This document shows, in pieces, positions 1-11,481 of a DNA stretch of 64,000 nt. The notes beneath the pieces are model-generated. The model had not been told where the DNA came from, did not search any database, and was given only the letters and a program-made list of their open reading frames with translations. Every line of letters begins with the position of its first letter. The first letter of the stretch is position 1. This DNA is from Madurella fahalii. Taxonomy: Eukaryota; Ascomycota; Sordariomycetes; Sordariales. Location: assembly GCA_029876055.1 (NCBI GenBank), contig CM056877.1:4526001-4590000 (forward strand). The letters run 5' to 3'. The position numbers and the translations under genes were made by a program.

Positions 1-1
1 A

Positions 2-799
2 TACTTCCCTCTTCATGAAGACGCCCAATCCCGCATCCGAATCCCTCATCCTTTCCACTTGGACGCCGATATGGCCCGAAATCACTCCCTTCAATTGGCC
101 GCCGAGTCCAGCAAATCCGGCGCAGAGGACCGCTCCTTAGGCTCGGCGAAGCTTTCCGAGCCATCATACTTTCCCTTTCCGACCCAGCCGAGCACATCTG
201 CTACCCCCGATACGCCCCTCTCGTCGTATATCCCCAACGGAACCCACGACAATGCGGCCCTCCCACTTGGGAAATACTACCCTTCCAACTGGGAGAGACG
301 GCACGGGAAGACTCGCCCACCTCGGCCCGCCCCCGCAGCGAAACCCGCACCGGCGGCTGTCCAGTCCGAGTCCCAGGTCCCGGTGTACCGTGGAGACCAG
401 GCGCATGCGCGGTCTGGCTCCGAAGCCCAGCGACGTCTGCAACAATACCAGAGGGACATGGTCGCGCAAGCCGCGATGGCTGCCAGCGCCATCCTATCCA
501 AGAGCGCGTCCACGCCGAGCTCGGCCGCCGCATCGCCGCACGGCAGGGTCCCGCTGACGATCTTCAAGACGCACAAGCCGGTCTCGCCGAGGCTGCGGCC
601 GCTTGGAAGCCCCGGGCCGGTCACCCCGATGTCACTAGAAGACGACTACATGGCGCTCGGCGGACCTTTATCTGCCGCGGGTTCCGACCGCCGCGCTGCC
701 GAGGACAGGAATCTGGGTACGGACGTGGCCGGTAATAGACGGCAACACCGGAAGGACTCGCGCTCTTTGGCAATTGGAATGAGTGCTCTGTCCATTTGA
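2..799 (+). CDS. Conserved fungal hypothetical protein, 5' partial
   Basis: The reading frame is open from the left edge (position 2) to a TGA at 797-799. The first ATG in frame is at 71, but the residues upstream of it also look protein-like, so the true start probably lies outside the window or in an upstream exon. The product is rich in Pro, Ser and Ala and probably disordered. It contains short ordered-looking blocks, such as PNGTHDNAALPLGKYYPSNW near the middle and SPGPVTPMSLE near the C-terminus, which I recall as conserved in uncharacterised filamentous-ascomycete proteins. There is no signal peptide, membrane segment or catalytic motif. Function unknown. The gene is certain as coding; the family assignment is weak. 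Confidence 0.72.
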   Translation, partial: YFPLHEDAQSRIRIPHPFHLDADMARNHSLQLAAESSKSGAEDRSLGSAKLSEPSYFPFPTQPSTSATPDTPLSSYIPNGTHDNAALPLGKYYPSNWERRHGKTRPPRPAPAAKPAPAAVQSESQVPVYRGDQAHARSGSEAQRRLQQYQRDMVAQAAMAASAILSKSASTPSSAAASPHGRVPLTIFKTHKPVSPRLRPLGSPGPVTPMSLEDDYMALGGPLSAAGSDRRAAEDRNLGTDVAGNRRQHRKDSRSLAIGMSALSI

Positions 800-1318
800 A
801 CTGAGCATCACCACCACCACCACCCACTAGGTTTCCTTTTCGCACCCCCCCAACAAACAGACTGGTTACGTCTTTTTTTTTTTTTTTTTTCATATGATAC
901 CCACGATAGATCGGAATCAGGTTTGACAGGGCAGGGCCAGAAAACACGGAACGGCTTGTTGTATCCCTTAGATATCGGTAGCAATTCACCCGCTCACTTT
1001 CTTTTTTTTTTTTTAATCTATCATGTCTCACTTGACACGTAAGGACAGAAGCAGAGAAACGTCGTTTTAAATTTATCATTTGCAAAGTATCCAAAAGAAA
1101 AAGGGTAGATTTACCAATCAAAACCCAGCATCTACCCAAAATTCCCACGTCCCCGTCCTCGCCCCGTTGTCCTCCATGCACCCCCGTACCCAACCATCGA
1201 GCAAACATTTACCCAATCTCTTACGAAAACTATCCATTATTAAAATTGTTTTGTCTTGGACCGTATGTCCCGGACTTCAATTTCCATCGCCGTATGTTGT
1301 CGACGTATCAGAGTGAGA
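800..1318. other. Intergenic: convergent 3' UTRs
   Basis: This lies between a plus gene ending at 799 and a minus gene ending at 1319, so both ends are 3' UTRs. It holds a T run of about 20 near 871-890 and another T run near 1003-1013, typical of fungal UTR low complexity. Open frames here (for example 1080-1316) have no recognisable protein character. Confidence 0.6.
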
Positions 1319-3103
1319 TCAGCAGGGCTTGCAGTAATTGGCCGGGAAGTTGCCCCTGACCCCTCCCAGCTCGCCAACCCACCTGCAAAAAAGCAAACAG
1401 ATAATAAAAGTCAGCCACACGTTTCTTTCTCTTTTCTTGAGCTGTGCGTTTTCCCCGCTAACAACTTCCCCCTTCGTTTCTTTTTTCAGGGGTTGGTGTG
1501 CCACAGGGGGGCTGGGGTTGGGATTGGGATTGGGGTTGAGGTTGTTAAAAAGTACGTACCAGTCCTGGTCCGTCTCCGTCTTGGTGACAATCCTGATCCG
1601 GTCGCCCTCCCGGAACGAGAGGTCTCCCTTCCCCTGGCCGTCGAACGCATACTGCGCGACGACCCACTCGTCGGGCTTGGTGCTCGGGATCCGTTTGGGC
1701 GGCGGCGGAGGTGGCTTCTTTTTGGCGGCGATGCTGGCGCCGAAGCCGTTGGCGAGCTGCGCGACGCTGACGCCGGCGCCGGCGCCGGCGCTTACGGGAT
1801 TGCTAGCTGCAGGACCCCTTGGGCTGAAGTAATCACGCTGCTGGAGGGATGGGGAGGGGTGGCTGAGGTGGTTGGGTAGCACGGGTTCCGTCGCGGTCCG
1901 CCGCACCGCGGCGCCGCCTAGGATGGTGGCCGTCGTGAAGTCGGTGGGGTTCGCGTAGTCGGGTCTGGACTTTGTGGATGAGGCCGGGCTGGGCTGGCGT
2001 GGGTAGTCGTCCCCTGGGGATGGCGGTTGCAGGGAGGTTGACGATGCTGGCGCCCGCAGAGCCCGCGGTTGGGGACTTGGTTTGGTGCCCGGGATCAAGC
2101 CCGTCGCGGCGCGGCGAACGGCATTGGGAGCGGGCGCGGACGTTGAAGGTTGCCGTGCCCCCTTGCCGCGAGCTATGAAGCTGATGGACTCGATTTCGCT
2201 TCGCGCCGGGCTGGCCGCGGCATTCCAGATTGCGATCACTTCTTCCATCGGCGGCGGCGGTGACGGAAACCCAAACTCTAGACAGTACTCGTGCAACGTT
2301 GTGTAGTACAGCCCCAGTAGTCGGTTTTGGATCAGGATGAGATGGCCGAGCAATGGATGCACGATTCTGAATGACGCAGCCACGACGGGGGGTAGGGTTT
2401 GGCGGAGGTGGTCGTCGGCAACCCCAAACTCCTACTCACGTTGTCAGTTCTCGAGTTCTGGTCAAGGAGCGCGGATGGAACGGCATGGTTCATCTTACAT
2501 CAGCTGCGCGAGCCATCTCTGCTTCGGCCTTTGTGAGGGCGATATCCTCCTTGGGAGTCCGGCCTGGTTTCCTCTGGAGTTTAGCTGTCCTTTCTTGAGC
2601 TTTCTCATAATCCAGTCTCTTATTCTCGCGCTTCTTGATGGTCTTGCGGATGGGGGCGATGCAATCCCGGACGTCGACAGCAGGCTTCACGATGCGCTCT
2701 TCTATCATCCTGACCTCCTCCAACAGTTCGGCCTTGAGCTCGCTGTACGCCTTCTTCAACTTGAAGGTGCGCTCCAGTTGCAGTGGCGGCGTTGGAACGG
2801 CCGGGCGCCCGCTCCCATCGGAAGCGCCAACGATGGGGTCGTACAGGCCTTCATATTCCGCGACAACTTGCAACTGGGTGCCGACAAGAGATACCCATGA
2901 GTCCCTCCAGAGCCTCGCGTTGTCGATGATCTGGATAGAGGGGATGTCAGCATCGTTGTGACGGGCATGGACGCATCAGCCCCTAGTACCTGCGCAAGGA
3001 CCTTGTCCGCATCCTCGTAGTCACTGAGGAGAACGGAGACCTTGGCATTATCTCCGGGCCCTTTGTTCCAGAGCTTGCCAAACTGTCTCTGCATTGACTG
3101 CAT
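1319..3103 (-). CDS. BAR-SH3 domain protein (Rvs167/amphiphysin-like)
   Basis: Four exons on the minus strand: 3103-2990, 2930-2499, 2431-1560 and 1382-1319, with introns GTACTA..CAG, GTAAGA..TAG and GTACGT..CAG. Together they encode 493 residues. Residues 1 to about 240 form a BAR-type helical domain starting MQSMQRQFGKLWNKGPGDN; this fold binds curved membrane in endocytosis and cortical actin assembly. A Ser/Pro-rich linker and a KKKPPPPPPKR proline tract follow. An SH3 domain at about 430-490 (DEWVVAQYAFDG ... DWWVGEL ... GNFPANYC) has the canonical ALYDY-like, WW and PxNY elements; the final intron falls between the two tryptophans of DWW. The domain order matches Rvs167/amphiphysin-class proteins, but which fungal orthologue this is remains unsettled. 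It is divergent from the DUF2439 gene across a promoter of about 850 bp. Confidence 0.88.
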
Positions 3104-3950
3104 CTTGTGGCGTTCTGGAGAATCCGGGAATTGCGGAGCGGAAACGGGAATAGCAGGGAGAAAACGGCACTACCATGCCCGCGGGAGTAAAATCAAGGAA
3201 GATCCGCGCCACGCCACATGCATTTGGAGGGCGGAATTGGAGTCGAGCAGTGGTGCGGATCGCCGCGAGTTTCAAAGGTCTAGTCCGAAGGCAGCGCCGC
3301 TTCGAGACCAAAGATGCTCCAGGGCCCAAACATGGGGGCACGGAGGATCCAAGAAGAAAAAAATAAAATGGGCGTGCAATTTCCAGGAAGGAATATGCCC
3401 TAGGCAGGCTAGCCGGTTGTATCACCAGCCCGCAACGTTGAAAGTGCGATTGTCGAGTCGGCGCTCATGCCGACATCATTTCTGCGGCACAGCCCCATTC
3501 TCGAGAGTCTTCGCGGGCCATGGATGGCGACGGGCGCTGCAGGGCCCTGGAGGCACAAGTTCCAGACAGACAATTAATCCTCCTGGGGGACCCCGTGAGG
3601 GGGCGCGCAGAGGCTCCTTGCAGGTGGCCATCGTTACACTAGCAGCAGGTCGGGTCCGTTGGCGGAAGAAATGATGAAACGGGCCAACGCTTGCCGCTAC
3701 AGTTAACCCCGCGCTCGGTTGCTGCGGAGTCAGGTCCAGAAGCCAATCACAACTCAATAGGGCTGAATTCTCCAGTGGCACTGGGGCCGACCGAGATGCC
3801 AGGTCAGGTGACGGCGCGCCTCTCCGACAACGCGACTCCCGGTTCGTTTCGCGTCTCCCCAAGCGCACACAATTCAGGCAGCCGCAGCTGCAGATGGCTG
3901 TCGCCCGACCACAAGTGATGCAATGACCAGCGCAAATCTGGGCGTCAAGA
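3104..3950. promoter_or_regulatory. Bidirectional promoter region
   Basis: About 850 bp separate the divergent start codons of the BAR-SH3 gene (3103, minus) and the DUF2439 gene (3951, plus). The open frames here on both strands have no recognisable protein character. No clear TATA box was found. Its regulatory role is inferred only from gene orientation. Confidence 0.5.
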
Positions 3951-6900
3951 ATGCCGTCAACTCCCATCCCCGGGACGGCCGTTTCTGCGGCGTCGGGCCC
4001 CAGCAGCGGCGGACATAACGCCCCGGTCCTGGAATTTTTGTGTCTCTTCACCTACGATCTCCGAAGGAAGCAGAAACGATGGCAGGACGGCCGCCTCAAA
4101 TACCATACTTTCAACAAACGCGTCATGGTCTATGACGACCGCGGCAACTTCGTCGGGGACATGCATTGGCGCCGTGAATGGGAGTTCGACGAGGGCGAAG
4201 AAGTCGAGCTGGAACGCGGGGGGATCATCGTCCAGGTTGCCGAGTGTGTGGGCCGCCAGAACCAAGACCTCTCTGAATTGCTGGACAAGAGAGTGAAGGA
4301 GAGGGCGCAGCGTCAGGCAAGAGTCGCAACGCGTTCACCTTTCTCGGTCCTGCCAGCGCGGACGCCTTTGTCCGCACCTGTGGTGCAAGACCACTTCCAG
4401 ACCCGCCACCGTCCTCTCAATCAGCTTCTCGGCACCCCGACGGGCCACCATGGCCGCGCCGCAGTCCCCACCGAATCGCCATTCGAGCTTCGGCAGAAAG
4501 CCAGCGAGGCACCTGGAGCTCGACCCGATTCCCGTCCCGCGAAGAGACGGAAACATGACACCACCCCACCTAGCAAAATGGGCTATGCCCAAAGCCTATT
4601 CGGCGCGCCTCTGACCTTGTCTGCGGTACCTGTGAGCTCTGCCCCACCACGGCGGCTGACACCGGCAAGTCGGACCGCGTCCGAGATCCCGGGCCCTCGA
4701 GAGGGGGCCATATCAGACGCTGAGCTCCGGAGCGAGGACACTGGGTTATGCGCTCACCGTGGGCCACTAACAAAATCTTCCGGAGATGACTTGATTAGGC
4801 CTCCGTCGAAACCCCGTGCTGTAACCGAGAGGTATGCGGTGCGTGGTAGGCAGGAAGCGCCTGAACGAACAATAAGAGGTTTACTACCCAAGGAAACTAT
4901 CTCTGCGCGGCAGGCGAACACAGCGGCTATCGAGGAAGCTGCTAGCCGTCGCTCGGAACTTAGAAACAGTGGCCAAGTGTCCACGGATACTGTTAGGTCG
5001 GCAATGCCTTATGGACGCACCGAAAGAAAGCTCATTGAGCAACCATTACAACATATCGTCGACGAAACCCAGTCCAAAGTTGGCGACAGCACCTCAAAGG
5101 CTATCGACATACAATCGGGCACTTCATGCTCGAAAGCAATTGTCGTGGATGAAGAGACGGGTGTCGGGCTGAAAGGCGCGAACGGGCACTCTGGTCCGGG
5201 ACATAGAGTCAGTAACACCTCGAGGCGGAAACCCATAGTCTCTACCGCGGAGAAGCAGAAACCAACCAAGCGTGACTTCGCGGCACAGTTACTAGGTCCG
5301 CTGTCGGTTGAAGAACCAAGCCGCAACAAAAATCTGACGGAAAATGCCAAGCTCCCCCCAGCGGAAGAAAGAACGGAACTGCGACTCAGACCTCGACAGA
5401 AGCGAGGCTTGCTGGTATTTTCCGAAAAGAGAGATAGGCATAAGCAGCTAAAACGTCAACGTACGGTCTCTCGGGAGCCGAGTATCTCCAACGACCTGCC
5501 AGCACAATCCGTCGATGCTGCGCCTTCCGAGCCGCCACTTCACCCTCGGACCGGCGCCAGCGATCCTGGTGCAAGGACGCAGGACGACGACCCGTTCGCA
5601 TCCCCTCCTCCTGCACCTGGGGGTCCTCCGTGCGAACCTGCCTTGCCCCCTCCACCTCGGCAGCGCCAAGCTCTGCAGCGGTCAGGTGAAAAGGCGCTCG
5701 GTAAGCTTGGTTTACCGGAACCGCTAGACTTACTATGCGGTACTAGCGGCAGTGTAGAGGATCATGTGTTAGAACCTTCACATTCGGCTTCACCTTCAGC
5801 TTTGCCGTCAGCTTCACCTTCAGCTTCGCCATCAGCTCCAACCAAGTTGCTGATGCAAAGGGGCGGAGCCTCTAACAAGGCCCGCAAACCCAAACAATTA
5901 AGGGCCACCATGGATGGGGACACTGAAGCTTCCCCGACAGATCTCCTTTCAGAGACCGACAGGTCAAGGGCTACCAGGCAGGCCCGCAAGACCCACAACA
6001 AGGATAGAGGCAGGTCGGCTCGCTCCAGGGAAGAAGTTTACACAGCGGGATCAGACGATGGCGACAGCGAGGAGCTGCCTCAAGTTCCAGCCGGCCCGCG
6101 GCTAGCAAGGCTTGGCAGAAAGAGCATCAGGAGCATGGAGGTCATTGGATTTGTGCCCTCCAGCTCCCCTGTGGTCGATATAGCAAAACTAGGCGGGCCA
6201 CAACCCGGCCCGCCGAGTGATACAGGCCCGCTCATTACCGACAACGATACAATGATGTGCGCTGACAGCCCAGAGTCGCCTCGGGCCATGATGGGCGGAG
6301 GGTTGGCACCGTCACACGTAGTACAGCATCTCGCAAGGGTGACCACAGTGTCCCCGCCACTCGAAGCCTCAACGCGGACCGCTGGACCCGCTCTTCAACG
6401 GCACAACTCCCTTCCCAACACCGGCACGATGGACACGGAGATTAGAGAGTCACAGGAAGAAGATGAAGGAGAGCCGAGGGTTCAACACCTCGGTGATCCT
6501 CCCAGTCGCCGAGGACTGGCGCGCCACAGACCAGCAGTTTCCCCCCTTGGAAGTGGTAATGAGAAGGATACATCGCCACAGCTGTCAGTCCCTAGTCTGC
6601 CGAACACTGCCCGCCCCGAAAAGGATGCTACCTTGGGAACAGCACGGCCCTGCGGTACCGACGGGATTTTAACAGCAGCATCGACGGTTTTGCAGTCACA
6701 GTCACACAGGCCCTCCAATCTCCCGGAGCAGGCTGGACACCCAATGAACGTCAAGGATGATGTTGCCGGGGCTCGGTCGTTTGGAGCCGGGGGCGCAAAC
6801 CACCCGCCTCTGAACATCCCGTCTGCTGGCACCGCCGATCGACCTCGGATCCAAAACCCGGCCACTCGGGGGCGCAAGGCTGCACTCAAGTCGGATGCAG

Positions 6901-7109
6901 CAGGCCAGGTCCCTCAATCCATTCTTCCTCCTGAACCTATCCTTGGGCGGCCGGGTGTGCGGTCATCTGCAATGATGCGGCTAGATCCTGTCGCCGTAAA
7001 TGAGCGTCCAAAGCGGACTATGAGATTCCCAGGCTTCGTGTCGGCCAGGGCCGGGGGTCCATGGAGCAGGGAGGCACACGATCTCCTGGAGAGTGGCCGT
7101 CCTGGTTGA
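3951..7109 (+). CDS. DUF2439 / Mte1-ZGRF1 N-terminal-like protein
   Basis: A single open frame of 1052 residues. After a 25-residue Ser/Gly-rich leader, residues of about 27-100 (FLCLFTYDLRRKQKRWQDGR, then HTFNKRVMVYDDRGNFVGD, then GIIVQVAECVG) match the DUF2439 domain. That domain is found in yeast Mte1, which binds D-loops and partners the Mph1 helicase in recombination and telomere maintenance, and at the N-terminus of human ZGRF1. The rest is long, basic and mostly disordered, with a conserved-looking LRLRPRQKRGLL block, a Ser-Ala-Ser-Pro repeat around residues 610-630, and a C-terminal block (RPKRTMRFPGFVS ... PWSREAHDLLESG). There is no helicase domain, so it resembles fungal Mte1 rather than full ZGRF1. 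ATG 3951 is the first in-frame start before the domain. Role in recombination is inferred from the family. Confidence 0.82.
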   Translation: MPSTPIPGTAVSAASGPSSGGHNAPVLEFLCLFTYDLRRKQKRWQDGRLKYHTFNKRVMVYDDRGNFVGDMHWRREWEFDEGEEVELERGGIIVQVAECVGRQNQDLSELLDKRVKERAQRQARVATRSPFSVLPARTPLSAPVVQDHFQTRHRPLNQLLGTPTGHHGRAAVPTESPFELRQKASEAPGARPDSRPAKRRKHDTTPPSKMGYAQSLFGAPLTLSAVPVSSAPPRRLTPASRTASEIPGPREGAISDAELRSEDTGLCAHRGPLTKSSGDDLIRPPSKPRAVTERYAVRGRQEAPERTIRGLLPKETISARQANTAAIEEAASRRSELRNSGQVSTDTVRSAMPYGRTERKLIEQPLQHIVDETQSKVGDSTSKAIDIQSGTSCSKAIVVDEETGVGLKGANGHSGPGHRVSNTSRRKPIVSTAEKQKPTKRDFAAQLLGPLSVEEPSRNKNLTENAKLPPAEERTELRLRPRQKRGLLVFSEKRDRHKQLKRQRTVSREPSISNDLPAQSVDAAPSEPPLHPRTGASDPGARTQDDDPFASPPPAPGGPPCEPALPPPPRQRQALQRSGEKALGKLGLPEPLDLLCGTSGSVEDHVLEPSHSASPSALPSASPSASPSAPTKLLMQRGGASNKARKPKQLRATMDGDTEASPTDLLSETDRSRATRQARKTHNKDRGRSARSREEVYTAGSDDGDSEELPQVPAGPRLARLGRKSIRSMEVIGFVPSSSPVVDIAKLGGPQPGPPSDTGPLITDNDTMMCADSPESPRAMMGGGLAPSHVVQHLARVTTVSPPLEASTRTAGPALQRHNSLPNTGTMDTEIRESQEEDEGEPRVQHLGDPPSRRGLARHRPAVSPLGSGNEKDTSPQLSVPSLPNTARPEKDATLGTARPCGTDGILTAASTVLQSQSHRPSNLPEQAGHPMNVKDDVAGARSFGAGGANHPPLNIPSAGTADRPRIQNPATRGRKAALKSDAAGQVPQSILPPEPILGRPGVRSSAMMRLDPVAVNERPKRTMRFPGFVSARAGGPWSREAHDLLESGRPG

Positions 7110-9430
7110 CATGCGAAGCCGATTGCTTGTGCCATTCATGGTACCCGGCGAACGTTTGGAGCTCAGCTCGTTCCACAGGCGAGGCACAACGGCTAGGTCC
7201 CATACAGCAGCGCTGCTTAAATTAGAATCCTAATTTGTCTCTCAAACTTTTGTGAGTATAGCTTCGTGGGGAAGAGCAATCTCCCTCGGTAACGTTCTCG
7301 AACGTCGGTAGTGAGGGCCACACAAGACGATGGCTCTACAACTTTGAAGAGTGTCTCGTGGGGCTTCAGCTGGTGATGCTGTCTGCCCCCCCCCCCCCCC
7401 CAACTGCAGCTCAGACTGAGTACATAGCAGCTCTCTGCGCGTTCCCCAGGCAATTACCGGCGCTCGGCGCCCGAATGCCTATCTCCGTCACTCGAGTATG
7501 GTTTGCTGAGGCGTTGCAGTTGAAGGAACCTGCCACGCAGAGACATATATTATGACACCATCACGGATACTCCTGAATCCTCTCGCGCGCGTCCCCGGAC
7601 ATGGCACATGTCACCTAGCCTCTGCCCATGCGCCGGAGATCGGGGGATGCAGCTAACTGGGACGGGTTTCATGAATATAGCGGATTGCATCCGCCAGGTC
7701 AGCCGCATGTCTTGCTATGTTCACAAGCCTCCCCGTTTCGCGGGAATTGTTCTCCATTTAGAAGAGCCGCGCTCGTGCAGCGCCGCCTCAGGTCATGGGG
7801 ACATGGGGGTGGCGCAAGTGCCGGAGCGACTAGAGCCCGCCCTCGTCCGAACCGCTACCACTGGTGTAACGGCGTCGCTATCTACTTGTGCGTCCCGATT
7901 GGGAGGCCGGTTGCCCGTGATTGCAGAAATCACGGGAAGCTGGGGGAGGGTGTGTTGAACAGGCCAACCCGGGCGACCCGGCTCCTCGCTGACGTGCCGC
8001 TTCGCGAAGCCATGTTGGTGCTTTGGAGCCGGTTGAATGCACCAGGTCCCTCGCTCTACCCAGTCGGCGCTATCCCCGCCATCCCCGCCGACCCCACTGG
8101 TGCAAGGTGCGGACAGCTGGGTGCATTCCCGCTCACTGAAATGAACGGGAATGGTAGGTGGTACAGCGTAGGGCTGATGGTGGAATGCAAGGATCCCACC
8201 CGGGAAAACTCAGGAGAAATGGGAGCTAAGCGTGGATGGGATTGAGGACGGACTGACACTGGACCCGACCGACTCTTGATGGATTCACCGGGTCGGCACG
8301 ACGATGCTGCGATGCCGTGGCTCAGTGGGAGAGGTCTCCTGGCAAGGCATTCCACCATCCCAGCGTCGGCTTGGCTTGGCATGCGCCTTCGAGTCTCCCA
8401 AGAGGTGTGAAAGCAGACGTGATAGAGTTCTCTTACCTGCATAATGTAAGACATCCCTTACATTTGCCGCAAGCCCCGATTGACTCGCCCGACCGCGGCA
8501 CCGCGATAACGTGACATCACATTTTAGAGTCTGCAGGGCACCTAAGGTAGGTACCTAGTCTGCTGTGCCTCGTTAAGCTACAGTAGCCTGCCATCATTAT
8601 GTACGTACCGCCCTTGACATTTTGATTGCGGGGCCAACCTAGAGTGCCCCTCGCCTTTTGTTCTACCGTGAATGGCGTTTCACCAACACCCAAATGGTGC
8701 GCGAACCGACCGCCTCGTCAATCAAATCGTCCCTCGGCCGCGCCATCAAAGAGCAAACATCGCTCTTTCCAGGCAGCCGATGGAAGCATTTCGAATTGCG
8801 AGCCCTTGAACGCGTCGGCCAACCGCTCTTGCGCGCCGTCTCGGCATTTGGGGGGAAGGGGGGAGATTGAGCCGCAGCCTTGGAGCTCCATCGGCCTCCA
8901 GTACCAGGCCCCGCCATAACTATGTCATTTGTCAAGCTCCAACTTCCATCCAGCCCTTCCACAATGGATTTGTCAGAAGAGGCAGGTATTTCTATTTTCT
9001 TTTGCCTCGAAGCAGAGTAGTTTTCCGCTTCTTCGTCCATCTTGTTGTTCTCTGCCCAAAAACCGGTGCCCTGGTACGTCACTGGTGGTCTTGTCGCGGA
9101 CCGCAGAGCCGAGAGAGGAGGCAGTGCCCGCCTTGCTGTCCGAGTCTGCCTTACTCAGTCCAATGGTCATAAGCTATCATACTTGAAGACCTCTGCCCCA
9201 TGCTATTTTACCTCGGATGCTCCTCTTCTCTCTCTCTATCATATTACGCCGTGTTCTTCCGTCCATTTCTTCCTCTTGGGTCTCCTTTTGTTTTGCTTTT
9301 TTGTCTTTTTGAAGCGTTATTCTCAGCTCTCGCGTTCTCTGCTTCGACTGCGGGAGCTACACCCCTGGCCACAGCCTTGTGCCTGTGGTCTCCCCTATAA
9401 TACTCTTCTTGACAAGGCTCGCCCGCCACC
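7110..9430. other. Long intergenic region, no supported gene
   Basis: This 2.3 kb between two plus-strand genes includes a C run of about 15 near 7386-7400. Open frames up to 205 codons exist (7628-8245) but have no domain, no clear initiation context, and overlap equally long frames in other phases. The last few hundred bases are pyrimidine-rich and are probably the promoter and 5' UTR of the gene starting at 9431. Confidence 0.5.
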
Positions 9431-11481
9431 ATGTCACGAATGCCACGCCATCCTAAACGCAAATTCGGACTGTACCAAGAGCCATCCGGCACGATGCCAG
9501 CGCAGTCCTCGAACCGACCGCTTTCCTCACACCGCCCGCGGCCCATACCGACTCCTGAGACGCAGGAGCTCTACAACAAGATGCGGCAGCAAGAAGAGTG
9601 GGACTTGTTGCGGCGACAGAACGAGCAAAGCGGATTTCTCCAACCAGTCTCGCCTTCCCAAGCAACAACTGCGTCCCGGTCCCCCTCATGCGCAAGCACG
9701 ACCCAATCTGTCACCCAAGCGATGAACGATATGGGTGTGGACGGGGACCAGCCGCGGCCCAAAAAAGCAAGGGCTGTTCGACATGGGCCCCTGCCCGACG
9801 CTGCGAAACTGAGAGCTGCGCTGATGCGGAAGCTGCATGCTTGCGAGAGCTGCCGCGGCCGCAAAGTCAAAGTACGAAGATTCAGCCCTCGCGCTACTCG
9901 GGTGTTCCCGTCCTGAGTTTCTAACTGCTGTCTCTAGTGTAGCCACTTCGATCTAAGGCTCTTCGAAGACGAGTACCAAAAATCCAAAGGGACGCAGACC
10001 CAACCTCCACCATACGTCGATGACTTTGACCTTTTCGGTGTTGAACAGAACCCCGCGACCTTCCCAGCTCAAAGCTTCTCGGGCGAACAGGATGGGGCTC
10101 ACTTGGAGATCGACAATATACTGCAGCAAACCCGAAATGGACATACTCCCGTCTCTCCAAGTCCAGCATCCCCTTTGTACAATTTTGAAGGCAGTAGAGT
10201 CACTACCGCCAACCCGGATCCGGGCTTCGGGGCCGGGCAGGAGGAGGCCCATGTGCGGTTCGAGACGGCGTCACAGCAGACAGCTTCGGTCTCACAAAGC
10301 CTAGCCTACTCTCCAATTCCTAGATTTCTCACTGCCAACCACAGCCCCATTGCCAACCGACCAGGTCCCCATTACCTCACCGGCAATATACACCAGAGCT
10401 CGGATGACGCGTGTGCGGATTCTGGGACGCACGCGCGGCGGACTAGGCTTCAGCAGACTCCGGCCCAGCCGGTTCAGGTAATGCCTTCGTTTCAAGCCGC
10501 GCGCCCGAGGATTATTACGACGGACCAAACTATACCGTATCACCGGGCCCTCGAGGGAGCCAACTCTCAGTCCAGCGAACCGCACATTCCAATCGGCAAA
10601 CATGTGATTGTAGACCGCGACGTATGGGATTGCATGTGGGGAAGCAGCGAGACTGATTCCTCCGTGTCGACCGAGCGAGAGCCTTGCTCCCAGCGCTGCA
10701 ACACGCTGGACGCCCTGGCGACGCACTTTGCGTCTCAGCACGCCCCATTCTATGACGGAAACTATATGTGGCGATGCACCAAATGCAGGCTCGATTGGTT
10801 CGCCCCATCTGAGTCGTGCCGCCAGTGCGGACGGTTCTCTTGGCAAAAGTTGTACTGGGCAACAGTCAGCATCTCGTCGAAACAGACAGCGGCGTCGCCG
10901 CTCCGTGTTGCTGTCGACAAGGGCGCGTGGAACCACGCGGCTTGGGCGAATCAGTCGGCTCCGATGGCCGGCGCGGCCGGAGGGTACAATGGTCCCTTCA
11001 TGTTGGCATGCGGGGCCTATGAGAATGTAAGCGGCACTAGCCAATCCTTCATGGCCGCTCCGGCAGCAGCGTCAGAAAGCTCACAGCAGCCTTGCAGGGT
11101 TGACTGTGCAAAGATCTCGCCCGACGATCCCATCCGATCCCACGACCTGATCGCCCAAACGCTCGGTCATGCCTCGACAGCGTTGCCCGCACTCCTCGCT
11201 GCCGCGCTCTTCGTCCTCGTATTGCTCGAGACCTTGCTGTCTCCCGGTCGGTCGTGTGTCGGGTATAGCAATGCCGTGCCCTGTCTTGTCGACAACCCCC
11301 TTCCGAGCCTATCCGTCGCCTTCATCGTGGCCGGTTTGATGGCGCCCTGGCTGCTACGGCTGGTCAGGGTCAGATTGCGGCAGCATCTGGAGGCACCGAT
11401 TGGTATGTTATGTCCGCCTGGTTTTGCCTGCTCTTTCTTAGCTGATGGCCGGGCACTGACCGAGACTTAGCATCATCATGA
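9431..11481 (+). CDS. Half zinc-cluster protein with C-terminal membrane segments
   Basis: Three exons, 9431-9871, 9938-11402 and 11471-11481, encode 638 residues; introns are GTACGA..TAG and GTATGT..TAG. The start sits in an ideal context, GCCACCATG. Residues 138-150 read CESCRGRKVKCSH: the first half of a Zn2Cys6 DNA-binding cluster (C138-x2-C141-x6-C148) with His150 nearby, but no second three-cysteine half follows. The first intron lies immediately before C148. At about 425-446 is a C-x2-C-x10-C-x2-C module beginning WRCTKC, similar to RanBP2-type zinc fingers. Two strongly hydrophobic stretches near 560-581 and 607-630 look like membrane helices close to the C-terminus. Most of the remainder is Ser/Gln/Pro-rich and probably disordered. 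I recall similar uncharacterised proteins in fungi but know no function. A membrane-tethered regulator is one possibility. Confidence 0.8.

Noticed and set aside
1512..1545. GGGATT/GGGGTT repeats as an interstitial telomere
   Set aside because: The unit differs from the usual fungal TTAGGG, the run is very short and it lies inside an intron.
7608..8245. Two overlapping open frames of 116 and 205 codons in a long intergenic region
   Set aside because: No domain, no conserved-looking block, and several phases are open at once in GC-rich DNA, as expected by chance.
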